Assembly (NCBI GenBank): GCA_034401795.1
Contig: CM067367.1
Location: 51,724,884 to 51,788,883 of the forward strand
Length of the DNA: 64,000 nt
Source: Chaetoderma sp. LZ-2023a
Lineage: Eukaryota > Mollusca > Caudofoveata > Chaetodermatida > Chaetodermatidae
Reading direction: 5' to 3'
Below, piece by piece: positions 28,860 to 40,879 of this stretch (positions are counted from its first letter, which is position 1; each line of letters begins with the position of its first letter). Under the pieces are notes generated by a model, which saw nothing but the letters and a program-made list of their open reading frames with translations, searched no databases and was not told the origin of the DNA. The translations under genes and the position numbers were made by a program.

Positions 28860-29575
28860 TGCCGTTAAAACCTACATGTTACAATCCTCAGATATAAGAT
28901 AATATCTTGAGTTAAACCGAAAACAACCAAAAAAGAATCGTTTTATACCAATATCACAGTGACCATAACCTCTGACCTCGTGACATCAATATCATTGTGA
29001 TCAATCCCTTTGCCATAATGAAACACGTGTCTAAGGTTAGTCCGAATTGGATGAACCGGTCCTGAGATATAAGACGATATGTTGAGCTAATCCAAAGACG
29101 TAGCCGTAAAAAATAGAGTTTGATACCAAGGATAGAGTAACCTTGACCCTCTTTGACCTCGATGCCATTATGCTCCATCCCTTTGATATAGGGAAGCATG
29201 TGTCCAAAATCAGTGTAAATTGGGTGAACGAATCACGTAATATCAGACGATATGTTGCGTTAAACCAAAAACGTAACTGTACAAAATAGAGTTATATACC
29301 AAGGTCACATAGAACACAACTTTCAACCCCATGACCTTAATATCATTGAGCTGCACCGCCTTGATATAGTAGGGAAGTTTAGTTCATATAGGGTACACCA
29401 AACCTGAGATATAAGACGATATGTTGAGCTAAACCAAAAACTTAATCATAAAAATATTTTATACCAAGGCCACAGTGACGTCGAACTTTGACCTTATGAC
29501 CTCAATACAATTGTGCGCCATCCCCGAGATATTCGACGATATGTTGAGCTAAACCAAAAACTTAATCGAGATTTG
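28860..29575. repeat. Tandem repeat, about 165-180 bp unit, four copies
   Basis: Units begin near 28948, 29123, 29296 and 29460 with ATACCAAGG and a variant of CACAGTGACC. They go through TTGACCTC and CAATCCCTTTG, then GATATAAGACGATATGTTGA and a GCTAAACCAAAAACGTAA-type segment. Divergence between units is moderate. No reading frame is kept. 29575-30240 has nothing else of note besides AAACAAAC runs at about 29645-29700. Confidence 0.75.
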
Positions 29576-30239
29576 ACGCCGACAAACAGACACAAACAGA
29601 CAGCAGTGTACCGTAACCCATCGATACATTGACGAATTCTAATCTTCGCCAATAACAAACAAACAAGAAAAGAAACAAATAAACAAACAAACAAACAAAT
29701 GTAATATTCTTGTGATAACGTATGTTGGCTTGCGTGATCCTATCAGCACTACACATGTCTATCCGATGGGGTAAACTATTGACTATGTAGGAAATAGTCT
29801 GTTGTAAATCTTGAGACTAGTTTCAATGGACGCCGTTAATGCCATGCACAATGTAGTGATGCATTAGTCTACCTTAAAAGCATAAGCTGCGTTAGATTTC
29901 AGCTACTGTACGTTAGTGGTTAAATAATCAGCCATAACAATAATTGTTCGTCTCACCTTCGGTAAAGGAAACAGGTTACACTCGGGTTGACCTTTATCAG
30001 TGCGGCATAGGGTCAGTTTATGACATATTACATCAGCCGTATCGTCCTTATCAATTCTGTGTAAAAGTCAGAATTTGAGAAATAAAAGAATTGAGTTTAC
30101 AACGACATTTATATGGCTCGTGTGTGAGTAGGGGGTAGGATAACCTTCATGCTTGCGTACTTAATTGCGAGCGTGCGTACGTGTGTGCGTACGTGCGTGC
30201 GTGCGTGCGTCCATGAGCAAATTCAAGACAACTATACAA

Positions 30240-30620
30240 GAAAAATGTTGAATAGTTCAAAAGTAATTCGACTGGAACATCTTGCTGACATCGGTAGCAT
30301 CAGCTCCTAATCAAATTAGTTTCAAAATATTCAACAATATTCATTGCGTCATAAAGAATTTCTAATTTCTTGTCTGTAAGGGGGACAAGGGTTAATCCCG
30401 GTCGTATCCAACTTAACCCTTTGAACCCTGAATTCTCAGATCCCACTTTGAGCATTTCAATACAGGCAAGCCGTTGAATATTTTGAAACTAATTTGACAA
30501 CACGCTGTTGCTGCCATATGCAGCAATACGCTGTTGCTGCCATAGGCAGCAATAGATTCCAGTCAAATTAGTTTCAAAATTTTCAACCGAATATTTATTA
30601 AATCGTAGTGGATTATGGTG
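30240..30620. repeat. Two cores of palindromic repeat family 1
   Basis: Core 1 at 30246-30336 has GTTCAAAAGTAATTCGACTG and CTAATCAAATTAGTTTCAAA. Core 2 at 30475-30593 has TATTTTGAAACTAATTTGAC, a duplicated GCTGTTGCTGCCATA loop, and CAGTCAAATTAGTTTCAAAA. 30620-30985 has no recognised feature. Confidence 0.65.
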
Positions 30621-30983
30621 CTTTGGTGTTCCGGCTTCAAACTGTTACGCTATAAGAACTATACAGAAAGTTCGTAGGCCTGGCCTTGTACACAAACCCT
30701 ATTCAGTTTTAGCAATAGCCGGCGTGCATAGTAAACACAGCTATACATAATAGGGCCTACAGGATATAATATAGCGTATACTACGCGGAAACATTATATT
30801 ATCGTGTTTAAATACACAACATTTTCCTAGAAATTCATGAATGGGTCTTTCCGCCAGCATTAAAGTTTCTAATGTGAGTGTTAACTTATTAATGTTAACA
30901 TTCAATTATCTTCCGTTTCACAAATAAACCATGCACGTCATGATTCAAGATTCAAGATTTAAGATTCAAAAGTTATTTAGTTC

Positions 30984-31560
30984 ATGATTAATTAATTAAT
31001 TAATTAATTAATTAATTAATTAATGCTATTTACATTTGACAATGGGTAGTCCATCGTAGGTCGGGCTTATAATTGATGGAACCCCTACATTAAAGACCAT
31101 CAACAGAAACAGCATCATTTATACGATTACACTAGGGCCGAGACCTTGATACGATAATTTATGATGATGATGATGATGATGTCACAGCCCCAGTATATAA
31201 TGCATTCAGGGTATAATACGACACTATTCTACATATACAGAAATAACATATTTACACAGACAAACATATTTGCATGATAGTATAGTGTTACAATGTATAG
31301 GGCGGTGTGTGAGGAGTGGATGTGGTGGTGGTGATGGTGGTGTGTGTGTGTGGGGGGGGGGTGGGGGGTGGGGGTGGGGGGGGGGAGGTTGCTAATCATT
31401 GTAATATGTTGTTAGATCCATCCTCTTACAGATGTGCTGATGTGATCGGACTGGTATCCGTCCGTGATTACTAGAATATCTGGTGGTGGTGGTAGCAGAG
31501 GCAATAGTAGTGTCAGTTGTGGTGGGGCGAGTAATAGTGGTAGCAGTATAGTGTTAGACT
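30984..31560. repeat. (AATT)n, (GATGAT)n, GT- and G-rich low-complexity sequence
   Basis: TTAATTAATTAA run at 30985-31024, GATGATGATGAT at 31161-31180, GTGGTGGTGATGG and long G/T-rich tract at 31318-31388, GGTGGTGGT at 31480-31550. No gene. Confidence 0.75.
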
Positions 31561-31562
31561 AA

Positions 31563-31920
31563 GGCCGTGTTCTAACTGGAGAGATCGGGAATAACGCCAT
31601 GCGTCAGTGTGGCGTTACGCCAGTTAAGTCTCTAGTGAGGACACGGCCTAAATCCGTGTTCTCGCTGGAAATTTGTTCGGGAATAATGTCATACCTCAGT
31701 ATTGCGGTACGCCGGTTAAAGCGTGTTCTCACGGTGAGTTAATCGGGAATAACACCATACCTCAGTAGTGCGGTACGCCGGTTAAGTCTCTAGTGAGAAC
31801 ACGGCCTAAGTCTCTAGTGAGAACACGGCCCAAGACGCGTTCTCACTAGAGACCTAACCGGCGTATCGCAATACTGCGGCATGGCGTTATTCCCGATTAA
31901 CTCTCCAGTGAGAACACGGT
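31563..31920. repeat. Cluster of short inverted-repeat elements, three direct and one inverted
   Basis: The unit is about 85 bp. It starts GGCCGTGTTCT and ACTGGAGAG, holds CGGGAATAACGCCATGC, CAGTATTGCGGTACGCCGG, and ends GTCTCTAGTGAGAACACGG. Units lie at 31563-31648, 31652-31717 (shortened) and 31718-31806, with a partial end at 31807-31831 and an inverted unit at 31832-31920. Ends of each unit are complementary (GTGTTCTCACT with AGTGAGAACAC), so each could be a tiny TIR element. Confidence 0.7.
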
Positions 31921-31981
31921 ACTGTTACAAAAATTAGTGGCAGTGTGATATTCATTGTCTACCTAATCCTGTTCGTACGTG

Positions 31982-31982
<1 letters not shown>

Positions 31983-32058
<76 letters not shown>
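31983..32058. repeat. (GT)n microsatellite
   Basis: About 37 GT units. The flanking frames (poly-CV and poly-TH) are artefacts. 32059-32384 has no recognised feature. Confidence 0.95.
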
Positions 32059-32060
<2 letters not shown>

Positions 32061-32384
32061 TGCGAGTAGGTTTTCTCCTTGTGTTGAGTGAGTGGACTTG
32101 TGTGCTGTGTTTGAATAGCTTGGATAAAGGTATAGGTAAGTCGTTATTGTGTATGTTTTAGTACATTTGCTGGATCCCATTAGTTCTGATTTAAAGTTAT
32201 CGTGACTCTTTGGTGCGGTTGGAAAATAGTTTGATGCACCTTTTTGCAGTCTCGTTAGTTTTGTTAATTTAATTTTGTGTAAGTCGCTTCAAATTAAGTT
32301 TCAGTGTATGATGTATGACAATATTAGTGTGCAGTTGAGTGTTTTAACTGTGTATAGTGGCGTATAGGCTTAAGTCGTCGAATG

Positions 32385-32570
32385 ACACAATGTCTCTTGA
32401 CACTTTTCATGTGATAATTTCAATATGTTTTCCAAAGTAAATTTTGGGTCCAAATAGGCTCCTAAAATTTTCGCAAAATTAGCTTTTTTAATTTCTTGGT
32501 TGTTTATGTAAATTTTTGGTAAAGTTTGATTTCTTAATTTCTGTGAAGTCTGAAAAGGTTAACTGTATTT
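32385..32570 (-). pseudogene. Possible LINE reverse-transcriptase fragment
   Basis: The minus-strand translation gives a stretch with LPKIYINNQEI, then NFAKILGAYLDPKFTLENI. The pattern I-x-I-x-x-x-x-I...K-LG-x-x-x-D-x-x-x-T/L-x-x-x-I is typical of the region after the catalytic motifs in many non-LTR reverse transcriptases. No other part of the protein was found nearby. It is short, so the call is tentative. Confidence 0.4.
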
Positions 32571-32579
32571 ATGTTCTAC

Positions 32580-34640
32580 AAGATATTGCACATAAATGTG
32601 CTTCATCAGGTCTTGAATGGGAGGTAAGATGTTATGCAGGCTCTATTTTCGAGGCCAACCATAAGTTGTCCCGCTCGCGTTACCTGAGACCCTCCTTACA
32701 GGCTTACACACACTCGATCAAAAGGTGAAACGTGTTTATGCTACAATGAGTTCCCGCTCACTGCGGAATTCAAGGAAACGTGGAAAAAGGCAGACCAGGC
32801 ACGCTCACATCAATCGGTTATACAACCATCAAATACGCTAAAGCTACAATAGAGGGCAACATACACAAGATTGAAAGAACATCTTGTTTTAGGTTTGTAT
32901 CGCCCAAGAAAGAATAATTTATACTTCTTTATCTAAAATCGTCTCAAATATAATTCACGTTCTAAACTACAGATCGGAAACCAAACATATTAAGACAACT
33001 GCGTTGACTCCAGCTTCCAGACTTTAAGAGAAAGACTGTATTGTACTTTTGGTAATCTATAATTGATATCTGCCTTCATCTTGGCATCTGGGGTATCGGT
33101 CTGACGCGGAGTGTTCAAGGGCGATGCCATCCGGTCGAATCGGTATCCAATAGATCTTCTCTGTGGAACTTTAAACGCCCGCCATTACCAAGCAAATTCT
33201 GGAAGACGAAGTCATTATAGAAGTTGCCTCCAATTGATAATATTAATATGTGCCGTCGTATGGAAGCTCACTACCCCCTGTGTGAAAAGCTGTGATTGGA
33301 TGGGTCCTAACACATCGCTGATATGGATTTAGATAGCAGCCGCGTGATTCGGCTAAGATAGAGTGCATAAATAGGCCAAGTATATGACCCCATACCCTGT
33401 AGTAGATTATCTAAACAGGCTTGATTTTCGACAGATTTATCAAAGTAAATATGCGCTCGTCCTCAGTTAATTAATTAACACCATTCACTGATAAGAAGCT
33501 CAAATGCCCTGGCACTCATGTCCCGGTATAACAGCTAATCTATCGACATATATTATGCGGCGTCGCTTATTAAGGTCGACGTCTATCATCAATTGAACGC
33601 TGCTCTTATTGTCCGGCATCTTAAATTTGCTAGATTAGAGCACTAGCCAATAGGTGAATGATACTTTGAAGTATGGTGGAGCACAATTTTTCTATGGAGT
33701 CCAATGATTAAAAGTGTCTTTATAAGTATGTTCTACAGAACGTAATTAGGAATGTGGTATTTAACGAAAGACGATTAGCTCCCAGATTAGAAGCCACTTA
33801 TTATAAATATACACGTTACTAAAGTAATATCTTTGACCCGATTGACGGCAATACGATGTGATCTTCCAAAGGTCAATCTGCGCTTCATATTAAGAATCCA
33901 TAAGATATTATGCTAATATTAAGGTAACCTGGATAGCTATCAATATATTGAGAAATAAGCACACAGACAGTCAGTAGAAGCAAAAATATCAACATGAAAA
34001 TCAATATTTAGTAAACAGTGCATTAAACTAGCAACCAATTGGAATTTTATGTTATAGCCTATATGAGGGATGTTAAATGCATTTTATAACAAATTAAAAT
34101 AATTCTAATCTTTCCACCAAAGTAACAGTGTCCCCTTTGTTTGATTCGCCAATTTCCTGTCTTTTTCAGCCGTATGCTGTACTCTATCGGTGGGCCCTAC
34201 ACGAGCATCAATATTTTCCTTCCATGAAGATTTTTTCGGATCAGTGAAGCGTCATTCTCCTCAAAAGCTGTATGATTATTAATCCATCTGTTTTACCGAT
34301 AATTTTATGCCTCGGCATAACGAAGTGTTCAAAATAACTATGCGAAACCAATATAAAAGTACAGTCATGGGCTTTGAGAAAAGGTATGGTAAGCGGCACA
34401 CTTGTTCAATCGGCGTTGGGCACGCATCATTAATGCTTGTGACATAATACAGCGATTACTCATATGACGAAAGATTACCAGCAGCAAATATTGACTGATC
34501 TTGTATGGCAAGGCTTTATCTACCATTTGCAAATATTCTAATTCTCCAACCCAAAATATATTTTAATTGAAGACGTGACTAAGATGTTCTTGAAATTTTG
34601 ATAACAGGTGCCTGCATTAATGAACGATGTCTTAATAAAT
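32580..34640. other. No gene or repeat recognised
   Basis: About 2 kb of mixed-composition sequence with only short frames. None looks like a known protein. Confidence 0.4.
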
Positions 34641-34643
34641 AAT

Positions 34644-36510
34644 ATGAAAATAGGCGTTGCCTATAAGCGAACGCAGACACCTTTTATTGCTTAAATAAAC
34701 AAGACGAATTTGTATATGGTCGAAATGTCCTAAATACGTATGTGTATCTATCGTATTTTGAAGCTAGTTTTTCGTCATGCGTGGAGGGCATTCTGGTAAA
34801 TCCAGTCCACGATATTCACAACAATGCGTCTTCCCATTGTCAGTGATATCCGCCAGCATTGTTGCATCTTTTACCGGGGCCTACACCATTGAAATAGTTG
34901 CACCAGTCCAATGACGTTATAAAATTTGTACCGACGTATCGCGGTGCTCTTCGCTATTTGGGGGAAATACAAACAAGTTCATGGTAACTATGACGTCATA
35001 ATGAAATATCGTCCGCTTGAATTTGTAAATCGTATTTATCCAGTTATAAGCTCCAAAAAACGGGAATTAATGCACGTCTGCGAGTAAATACATGAATGTA
35101 CGTTCCATCCGGGCGCGAATGGTGTGGTACCCGGCCTTAAACTTCCTGCTATCTTCGCTAAATACATACGACATTGACAGTAACGACTTTCCGCGGCCAT
35201 GAGTGTTAAAAATAATACGAGACAGTCAACCAAACCTCATATTGCGTATTGCATCAGACCATTTAGTCGCTTTACATTCTAAAATAAATGTACGCTATTT
35301 CGTGATAACAATATCACACAAATTTTGGACATGGAAAATGTGCAGTAGGTTGCCCTAAAATAACTAGGGGAACATACGCATAGTGAAGAACCATATCCCA
35401 TAATGCAACGGGGGCCCATGAAGAAACCACAACCGTTATATCATAAGCCGAAACCGGAAGTAAAAAAAGGCTCGCAACCAGAAACGAAGCTTTCTCAGTC
35501 GCATGGTATATGTATTTTAGCCTGGTTCCCTGTCTCATTTTCTGTTGATTTTTCCTCATTACACGTACGTACATGTTATCTATATACGCTCACTGCGTTC
35601 GCTAACATGAAAACAGGCGTTGCCTACAAGCGAACGCAGACACCATTTATTGCTTAAATAAATAGGACGAATTGGTATAAGGTCGAAATTTCCTAAACAC
35701 GTATGCCCACGTGTATAATACAATTGAAGCTAATTTTTATCACTCTTGGAGGGCATTCTGGTAAATCCAGTCCACGATATTCACACCAATGCGTCGGCCC
35801 ATTGTCAGTAATACCCACCAGCATTGCTGATTTTTTTTACCGGGACCTACACCATTAAATAGTTGCGTCAGTCCAATGACGTTATAAAATTTGTACCGAC
35901 GTATCGCGGTGCTCCTCGCTATTTGAGGAAATACAAACAAGTTCATAGTAACTATGACGTCATAATGAAATATTGTCCGCTAGAATTTTTAAATCGCGTT
36001 TATCCAGACATAAGCTACAAAAAACAGCAATTAATGCATGTCCACAAGTAAATACATGAATGTACATTCCATCCGACTGCCAATAACATGGCACCCGGCC
36101 TTAAATTTCCTGCTATCAGCCCTAAGTGCATACGACATTGACAACAACGACTTTCCACGGCCATGGGCGTTAAAAATAATACGAGACAGTCAACCAAGCC
36201 TCATATCGCATTTACAGACGCATAAATAGGAATAAATGAAGCTTTTATCTGGTCTGCGTCAGACCCTTTAATCGGTTTACATTCTAAAGTAAATGTACGC
36301 GATTTCGTGATAACAATATCACACAAATTTTGGACATTGAAAATGTGCAGTAGGTTGCCCTAAAACAACTAGGGGAACATACGCATAATGAATAACCATT
36401 TGCAACGTGGCCCATGAAGAAACCACAAAAGCTATATCATAAGCCGAAACCGGAACCCAAAAAAGCTCGCGCCCGGAAACGAAGCTTTTTCAGTCGCATG
36501 GTATATGTCA
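34644..36510 (+). repeat. Direct duplication, two copies of about 0.87-0.9 kb
   Basis: 34644-35515 is repeated at 35607 to about 36508 (offset about 963). Shared landmarks include GCGTTGCCTATAAGCGAACG (first copy, CTAC in second), GTTATAAAATTTGTACCGAC, ACTATGACGTCATAATGAAA, and TTTGGACATG/TTTGGACATT with GAAAATGTGCAGTAGGTTGC. The copies differ at many positions, so the event is old. No protein recognised. Confidence 0.8.
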
Positions 36511-37325
36511 TAGATAGCCATAGATTGGACACTGCGCATGTCAGCATCTGTTGGAAACGTGATAGTTATGTGGGAATCCTCCTGTTGGACAGTTACGTTT
36601 TCGCTAGAATCCAACTGAGTGTCTTCAAGAGGTAATAATTCATAATATACACATCTAAACGATTAGCTGTTTATTTATCACAACAGAGGAGATGTGAATT
36701 AGTACGAAAATAGTTAAAGTTAAGAAATTCCAGGTGCATAAAAATTTCTACAGCGCCTAATAGAGACACGTAATGTGTTTCCGTGATAGACTGAAATGAC
36801 ACAAATCGCCCTCTAACAACCCTTGAGGTTGAGAAGTTATGCATTTCATCCCATTTAGCTTAGAGTATAAACTATCACCTACTTAATGTACCATCTGTGA
36901 TGTTAGACTATGCCAATTTTCTCTAACGGTCCAGGCAAAGAAATGCAATTTTTCTTAAATTTATTGTCACATCAATCAAAATGTCATATTTCTATATATG
37001 AATATGTTATTCATGTGGTCAAAGCAATATGGTTACAATGGCCATTATCTTCAGAACAAAATATGGGTATGCCTATTAAAAATAAAAGCTGCATGTCCAG
37101 AAATGTCATTTACGATAATGCACTAGACTATTCCAAGCATGTACTGAGAAGTCATTGCATTCTTCTATAAATGAGAGGAATATAATGATATCTCATTCTC
37201 ACTACATGTTTGGACTAACCTGACAAGCACCAAATAATGCATAAAATATATTAACCCTTTAATGATCAAATTAACTGACATTTTCAGTGATCTTGAGGAA
37301 TGTTCTTTTGAAAGTAAAAATCTAT
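36511..37325. other. No gene recognised
   Basis: AT-rich sequence. A plus frame at 36910-37170 (86 aa) has no recognisable similarity and is not supported. Confidence 0.4.
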
Positions 37326-37435
37326 GTTTTAAAAAATTGGATGACTGGCTTGATAACCGTGGCCGTCATTCCAGTGGTAAAATGAAAAAATAGCCTCTTG
37401 GTCTGCAAATGGACATTGTCCCAGGAAATTCTTAG
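37325..37435 (+). repeat. Palindromic repeat family 2, partial copy
   Basis: GATGACTGGCTTGATAACCG, GCCGTCATTCCAGTGGTAAA, then TGGTCTGCAAATGGACATTG. This is the same motif order as at 43.0, 53.3, 59.2 and 59.8 kb. Confidence 0.6.
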
Positions 37436-38465
37436 CTTTTCTTGGACATCAAAGTGTTAATTATTCAAGTTGTGTGGTTGCGATCCTTCGTACACACCAT
37501 CTAGCTGCCTTGAAATTTACTGTCATTGCTGCATTCTGGGTTGAAAACTGGACTATTATTGGGCCAAGAAATACTCAAATGTTATGGAGAGGCAATTATA
37601 GTCGCACAGGCATGAGCAATTGATCAAATAATGTGATATGCAATACATCATTACCATCCATACACTAGAATGTGCAGTCGATGGTATACCAACGCGATCC
37701 CACATGTTCTGCACCCCGACTTAATGCAGAACCTAATGTAGACATCTCCTCGCAATCTAAAATCATATGAATAACCCACAAAGCAGATTTGGTTTCAGAA
37801 TTCCACTAACTTCACCATCCTATTCCCCCCCCCCCCCCACCCCCAACCCCAGTCCCGTCCCCTCATCCTGGGCATGAGCCTAATGTAAACCTTGTTTCAC
37901 TTGGCTCACTGTCCACAATCATATGGGTAACTGATATATCCTTTTTCCCTGCCCCCTCCCCCATCCAAGCCTATCCCTCCCTCATTCACCCCCCCCCCCC
38001 CCTTGAGGCGGAGCATAATAAAAATGTTGTCTTACGGTCCATGATAATTTGCTTTCAACCACACTTGGTGTAAGTATTTCATGACTAATATCTCGCATCT
38101 GTGTGTTTATATTTCAGAATCAGATATTCAGATCAATAAAAGAACATGAATGGTACCACGGTGCATTTCGACTGCCATTTACAAACTCAACAGCCAGGAC
38201 TTGAGCAGATGATCGCTTTGTCATACTTAGCATGCTTAGAGTGGAGTGCTTTAGATCTCTGTGAATGGACACTTTACCTGATTAGACCAACCGACATACA
38301 ACATACTCTTTTTAGTAATTGCTGTCTTGCACTAAGCAAATAAAATAGTTTTGAAACTATTAAGCGGGTTTTATATTTTATCATTTCGTGCACATCACTA
38401 AGTCGTGTAATATAAAACATTTGAATGCTTAAATTCCAGTATATATATATATATATCAAAACAAT
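37436..38465. other. No gene recognised; poly-C tracts
   Basis: CCCCCCCCCCCACCCCCAAC-type tracts at 37827-37855 and a poly-C run at 37988-38003. Short frames near 38146-38459 are unsupported. Confidence 0.45.
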
Positions 38466-38469
38466 GGCA

Positions 38470-38650
38470 CATGCAGTTAACCAATGAGCCCTTGGAATCC
38501 TAGTGACTCAATTTCATGATAGCTATGCGGAAAAGCTGTGGAATATTTTGAGACCAATTCTACTGGATTCTGATGCACATGGCAGTAACAGCTTTTAGTC
38601 AAATAAGTTGGAAAATATTCAACAGAATATTTATTAAATTGATTTTTATC
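38470..38650 (-). repeat. Palindromic repeat family 1, diverged copy
   Basis: Core at 38538-38632: GGAATATTTTGAGACCAATT and TAGTCAAATAAGTTGG with AATATTCAACAGAATATTTA after it. Poly-C at 38693-38709 follows. Confidence 0.6.
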
Positions 38651-38869
38651 TAGATGCAATGTAGGTCATAGCGTGTGATGGGGCATGTCAATACCCCCCC
38701 CCCCCCCCCAACCCCATGCAACCCCATGTTACTACACTTATGCAGCGGTCAATGTCTCGTTTCAGCAAAATCTGTCTATTGCCCATAGTTATTTCCCACA
38801 TAAAAAACCTGAAATTCCTTGAATATATGGTTTTCAGTGTATTGCCAGAAAATATCTTGACACGTTCAG

Positions 38870-39260
38870 TTCAGATTTCAATGGACCATTCTAGTTTTAA
38901 CTATGCCCCACCCTTCCCTAGCTAAACTCCAGCCACCACGCCTGTGTTGGGATCGATCGATCTCTGAACTCCCTGACTATCAATTTCCAGAAAACTATGT
39001 AGGTAAGCTGCTGAATATTTTGAAATTAATTTGACTGGGAGCTGTTGCTGCTTATCGCAGCAAGAGCTCCCAGTCAAATTTGTTTCAAAATATTCAACAG
39101 CATGTTTATTAAATAGCAAAGACATACAATTCGTACAACTTGTCAGATTATTAAGCGTTAAAGGCAGACTATATCGAATCATTCATGACGTCATATTTAT
39201 GACTTTAGCCTACATGTCACTTAGTTGATTATGATATAATATTTATTGTGATGGATGGAT
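38870..39260 (-). repeat. Palindromic repeat family 1, well-preserved copy
   Basis: Reverse orientation: CTATGCCCCACCCTTCCCTA, GGGATCGATCGATCTCTGAA, TTTCCAGAAAACTATGTAGG, core 39012-39105 with both arms (TATTTTGAAATTAATTTGAC; GTCAAATTTGTTTCAAAATA) around GCTGTTGCTGCTTATCGCAG, then AAAGACATACAATTCGTACA and ATTCATGACGTCATA. Short frames on both strands come from the palindrome. Confidence 0.75.
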
Positions 39261-39444
39261 AAACTGGAAAGGTGAATTGGTATACGGATAAAGGTATCTG
39301 ACAAAACATCAGATGTATCAATCGTGTTTCAGCAAAATGGAATATCCAGATGTGAAATGAGTATGACGCCCATTGTGGTTAATATTTTGAAGTTATATGT
39401 CTCCATTCAAATTATTTTAAAATATACAAGATAATATTCCTTAA

Positions 39445-39781
39445 AGGTGCATATTCACACTAAAATGCTTTAAATTAAGTGTTCAAATTTAATAATTTTA
39501 AAGGCTTAAATTGTGTGACTAAATGTAACGAAACAAAATAAATCTCAGCATTCAATATTTTCATTACGTATAAATTAATATAATTTTTTAAGTTGTGAAA
39601 TTGAATTAGCGACATTAGCCCCTAATTCAGCCAAATTTTTAAAAATAATTTTTATGGAATGGAATCATCATATGCCAAGATTTATTTCGGTTCATTACTT
39701 TGAGGTACACAATTTACTCCTTTAAAATTATTCAATTTAAACAATTTTATTTTAAAACATTTTTTGTGTGAAGATGCATCT
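39445..39781. mobile_element. TTAA-flanked MITE with long terminal inverted repeats
   Basis: About 337 bp between TTAA at 39441-39444 and TTAA at 39782-39785. The left end reads AGGTGCATATTCACAC and the right end, inverted, AGATGCATCTTCACAC. The inverted similarity continues for about 110 bp on each side (for example TAATTTTAAAGG and AAATAAATCT blocks on both arms). A TTAA target duplication is typical of piggyBac-type transposons. No transposase is encoded. Confidence 0.7.
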
Positions 39782-39785
39782 TTAA

Positions 39786-40140
39786 GCTGTGAATAATTTG
39801 TAACTGATGGTCAAAGATAAAATAGTTAAGTGGTCACTTGTGTTTTTATTCTGTCATGGCAGTCGTTGACAGAGTAAAATTCTGAGATGGGCTTCATAAA
39901 ACTGTGTTGAGCTAGGAAATATGTGCTTAATGGAAAAAAATTCCAGATTGTATTTGGAATCTAACTGGCTAATATGATCTGATGCCCTAGATGTCTTCTA
40001 TGTAAGACTTTCTTAGCTGAAAAACTGATTTGAAAATCAACATTGGTGTCCGATTTTTGGCTCTGGATATGTTTAACCGCATTTATTTGAACATGGATCA
40101 AGTGTTCAGGATCACAAGGCTATAGGTATATGGTATGCAA
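39786..40140. other. No gene recognised
   Basis: AT-rich sequence between the MITE and the CCAC repeats with no supported frame. Confidence 0.4.
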
Positions 40141-40550
40141 ATCTGTCCATCCATACATCAAGCAATCCATTCATCTATCCACCTAATTCCTCCACCAACA
40201 CATTCGTCATTCTACTTCCACGACCATCTAATCATCAACTCATCAATCCACCCACCCATTCACCCCCCACCCCATCCCCACACCGAACGCCAATACTGAC
40301 CAGCAAGCCTGCTCATTAGCAAGCTCACCGACCCGGCCGCTCGAAACTCACATGGCTGTCTGCATGCATACCGCCCATCCGCCCGATATCCATCCGTCCG
40401 TCCATCCATCCAACCATCCATCCATCCATCCATCCATCCACCCACCCACCCACCCACCCACCCACCCACCCATCCACCGACCCACCCACCCACCCACCCA
40501 CCCACCCACCCACCCACCCACTCACCCACCCATCCATCTGTCTACTCACA
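40140..40550. repeat. (CCAC)n / (CCAT)n repeats
   Basis: CATCCATCCATC and CCACCCACCCAC runs, densest at 40376-40540. Frames (poly-Gly-Trp-Val-Gly, poly-HPPT) are artefacts. Confidence 0.92.
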
Positions 40551-40711
40551 TTTCTATGAAAATCGGAAGGATGTATTTAGCAAAATCTACACAGAAGGTT
40601 TGTACTGGAGGTTGTAGAAAGCTGCACATTAGCTCGACCGTCTCGACTATTGTTTTATTATATATTTCGCTAAGTTGTTCGACGAGGCCTATTACAAATG
40701 TGCAAGCTGCA

Positions 40712-40713
<2 letters not shown>

Positions 40714-40769
<56 letters not shown>
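40714..40769. repeat. (AAT)n microsatellite
   Basis: About 18 AAT units, giving a poly-Asn frame. Confidence 0.95.
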
Positions 40770-40879
40770 TCCATCAACTGATCCATCCAATCATCCAAAT
40801 CGTTCATTCGTTCCGCGTGTGCGTGTCTGCTCTCTCCCTGCCTTCCCGTCTGTACACTCGCCTGGGTGCCTGTATCGTT

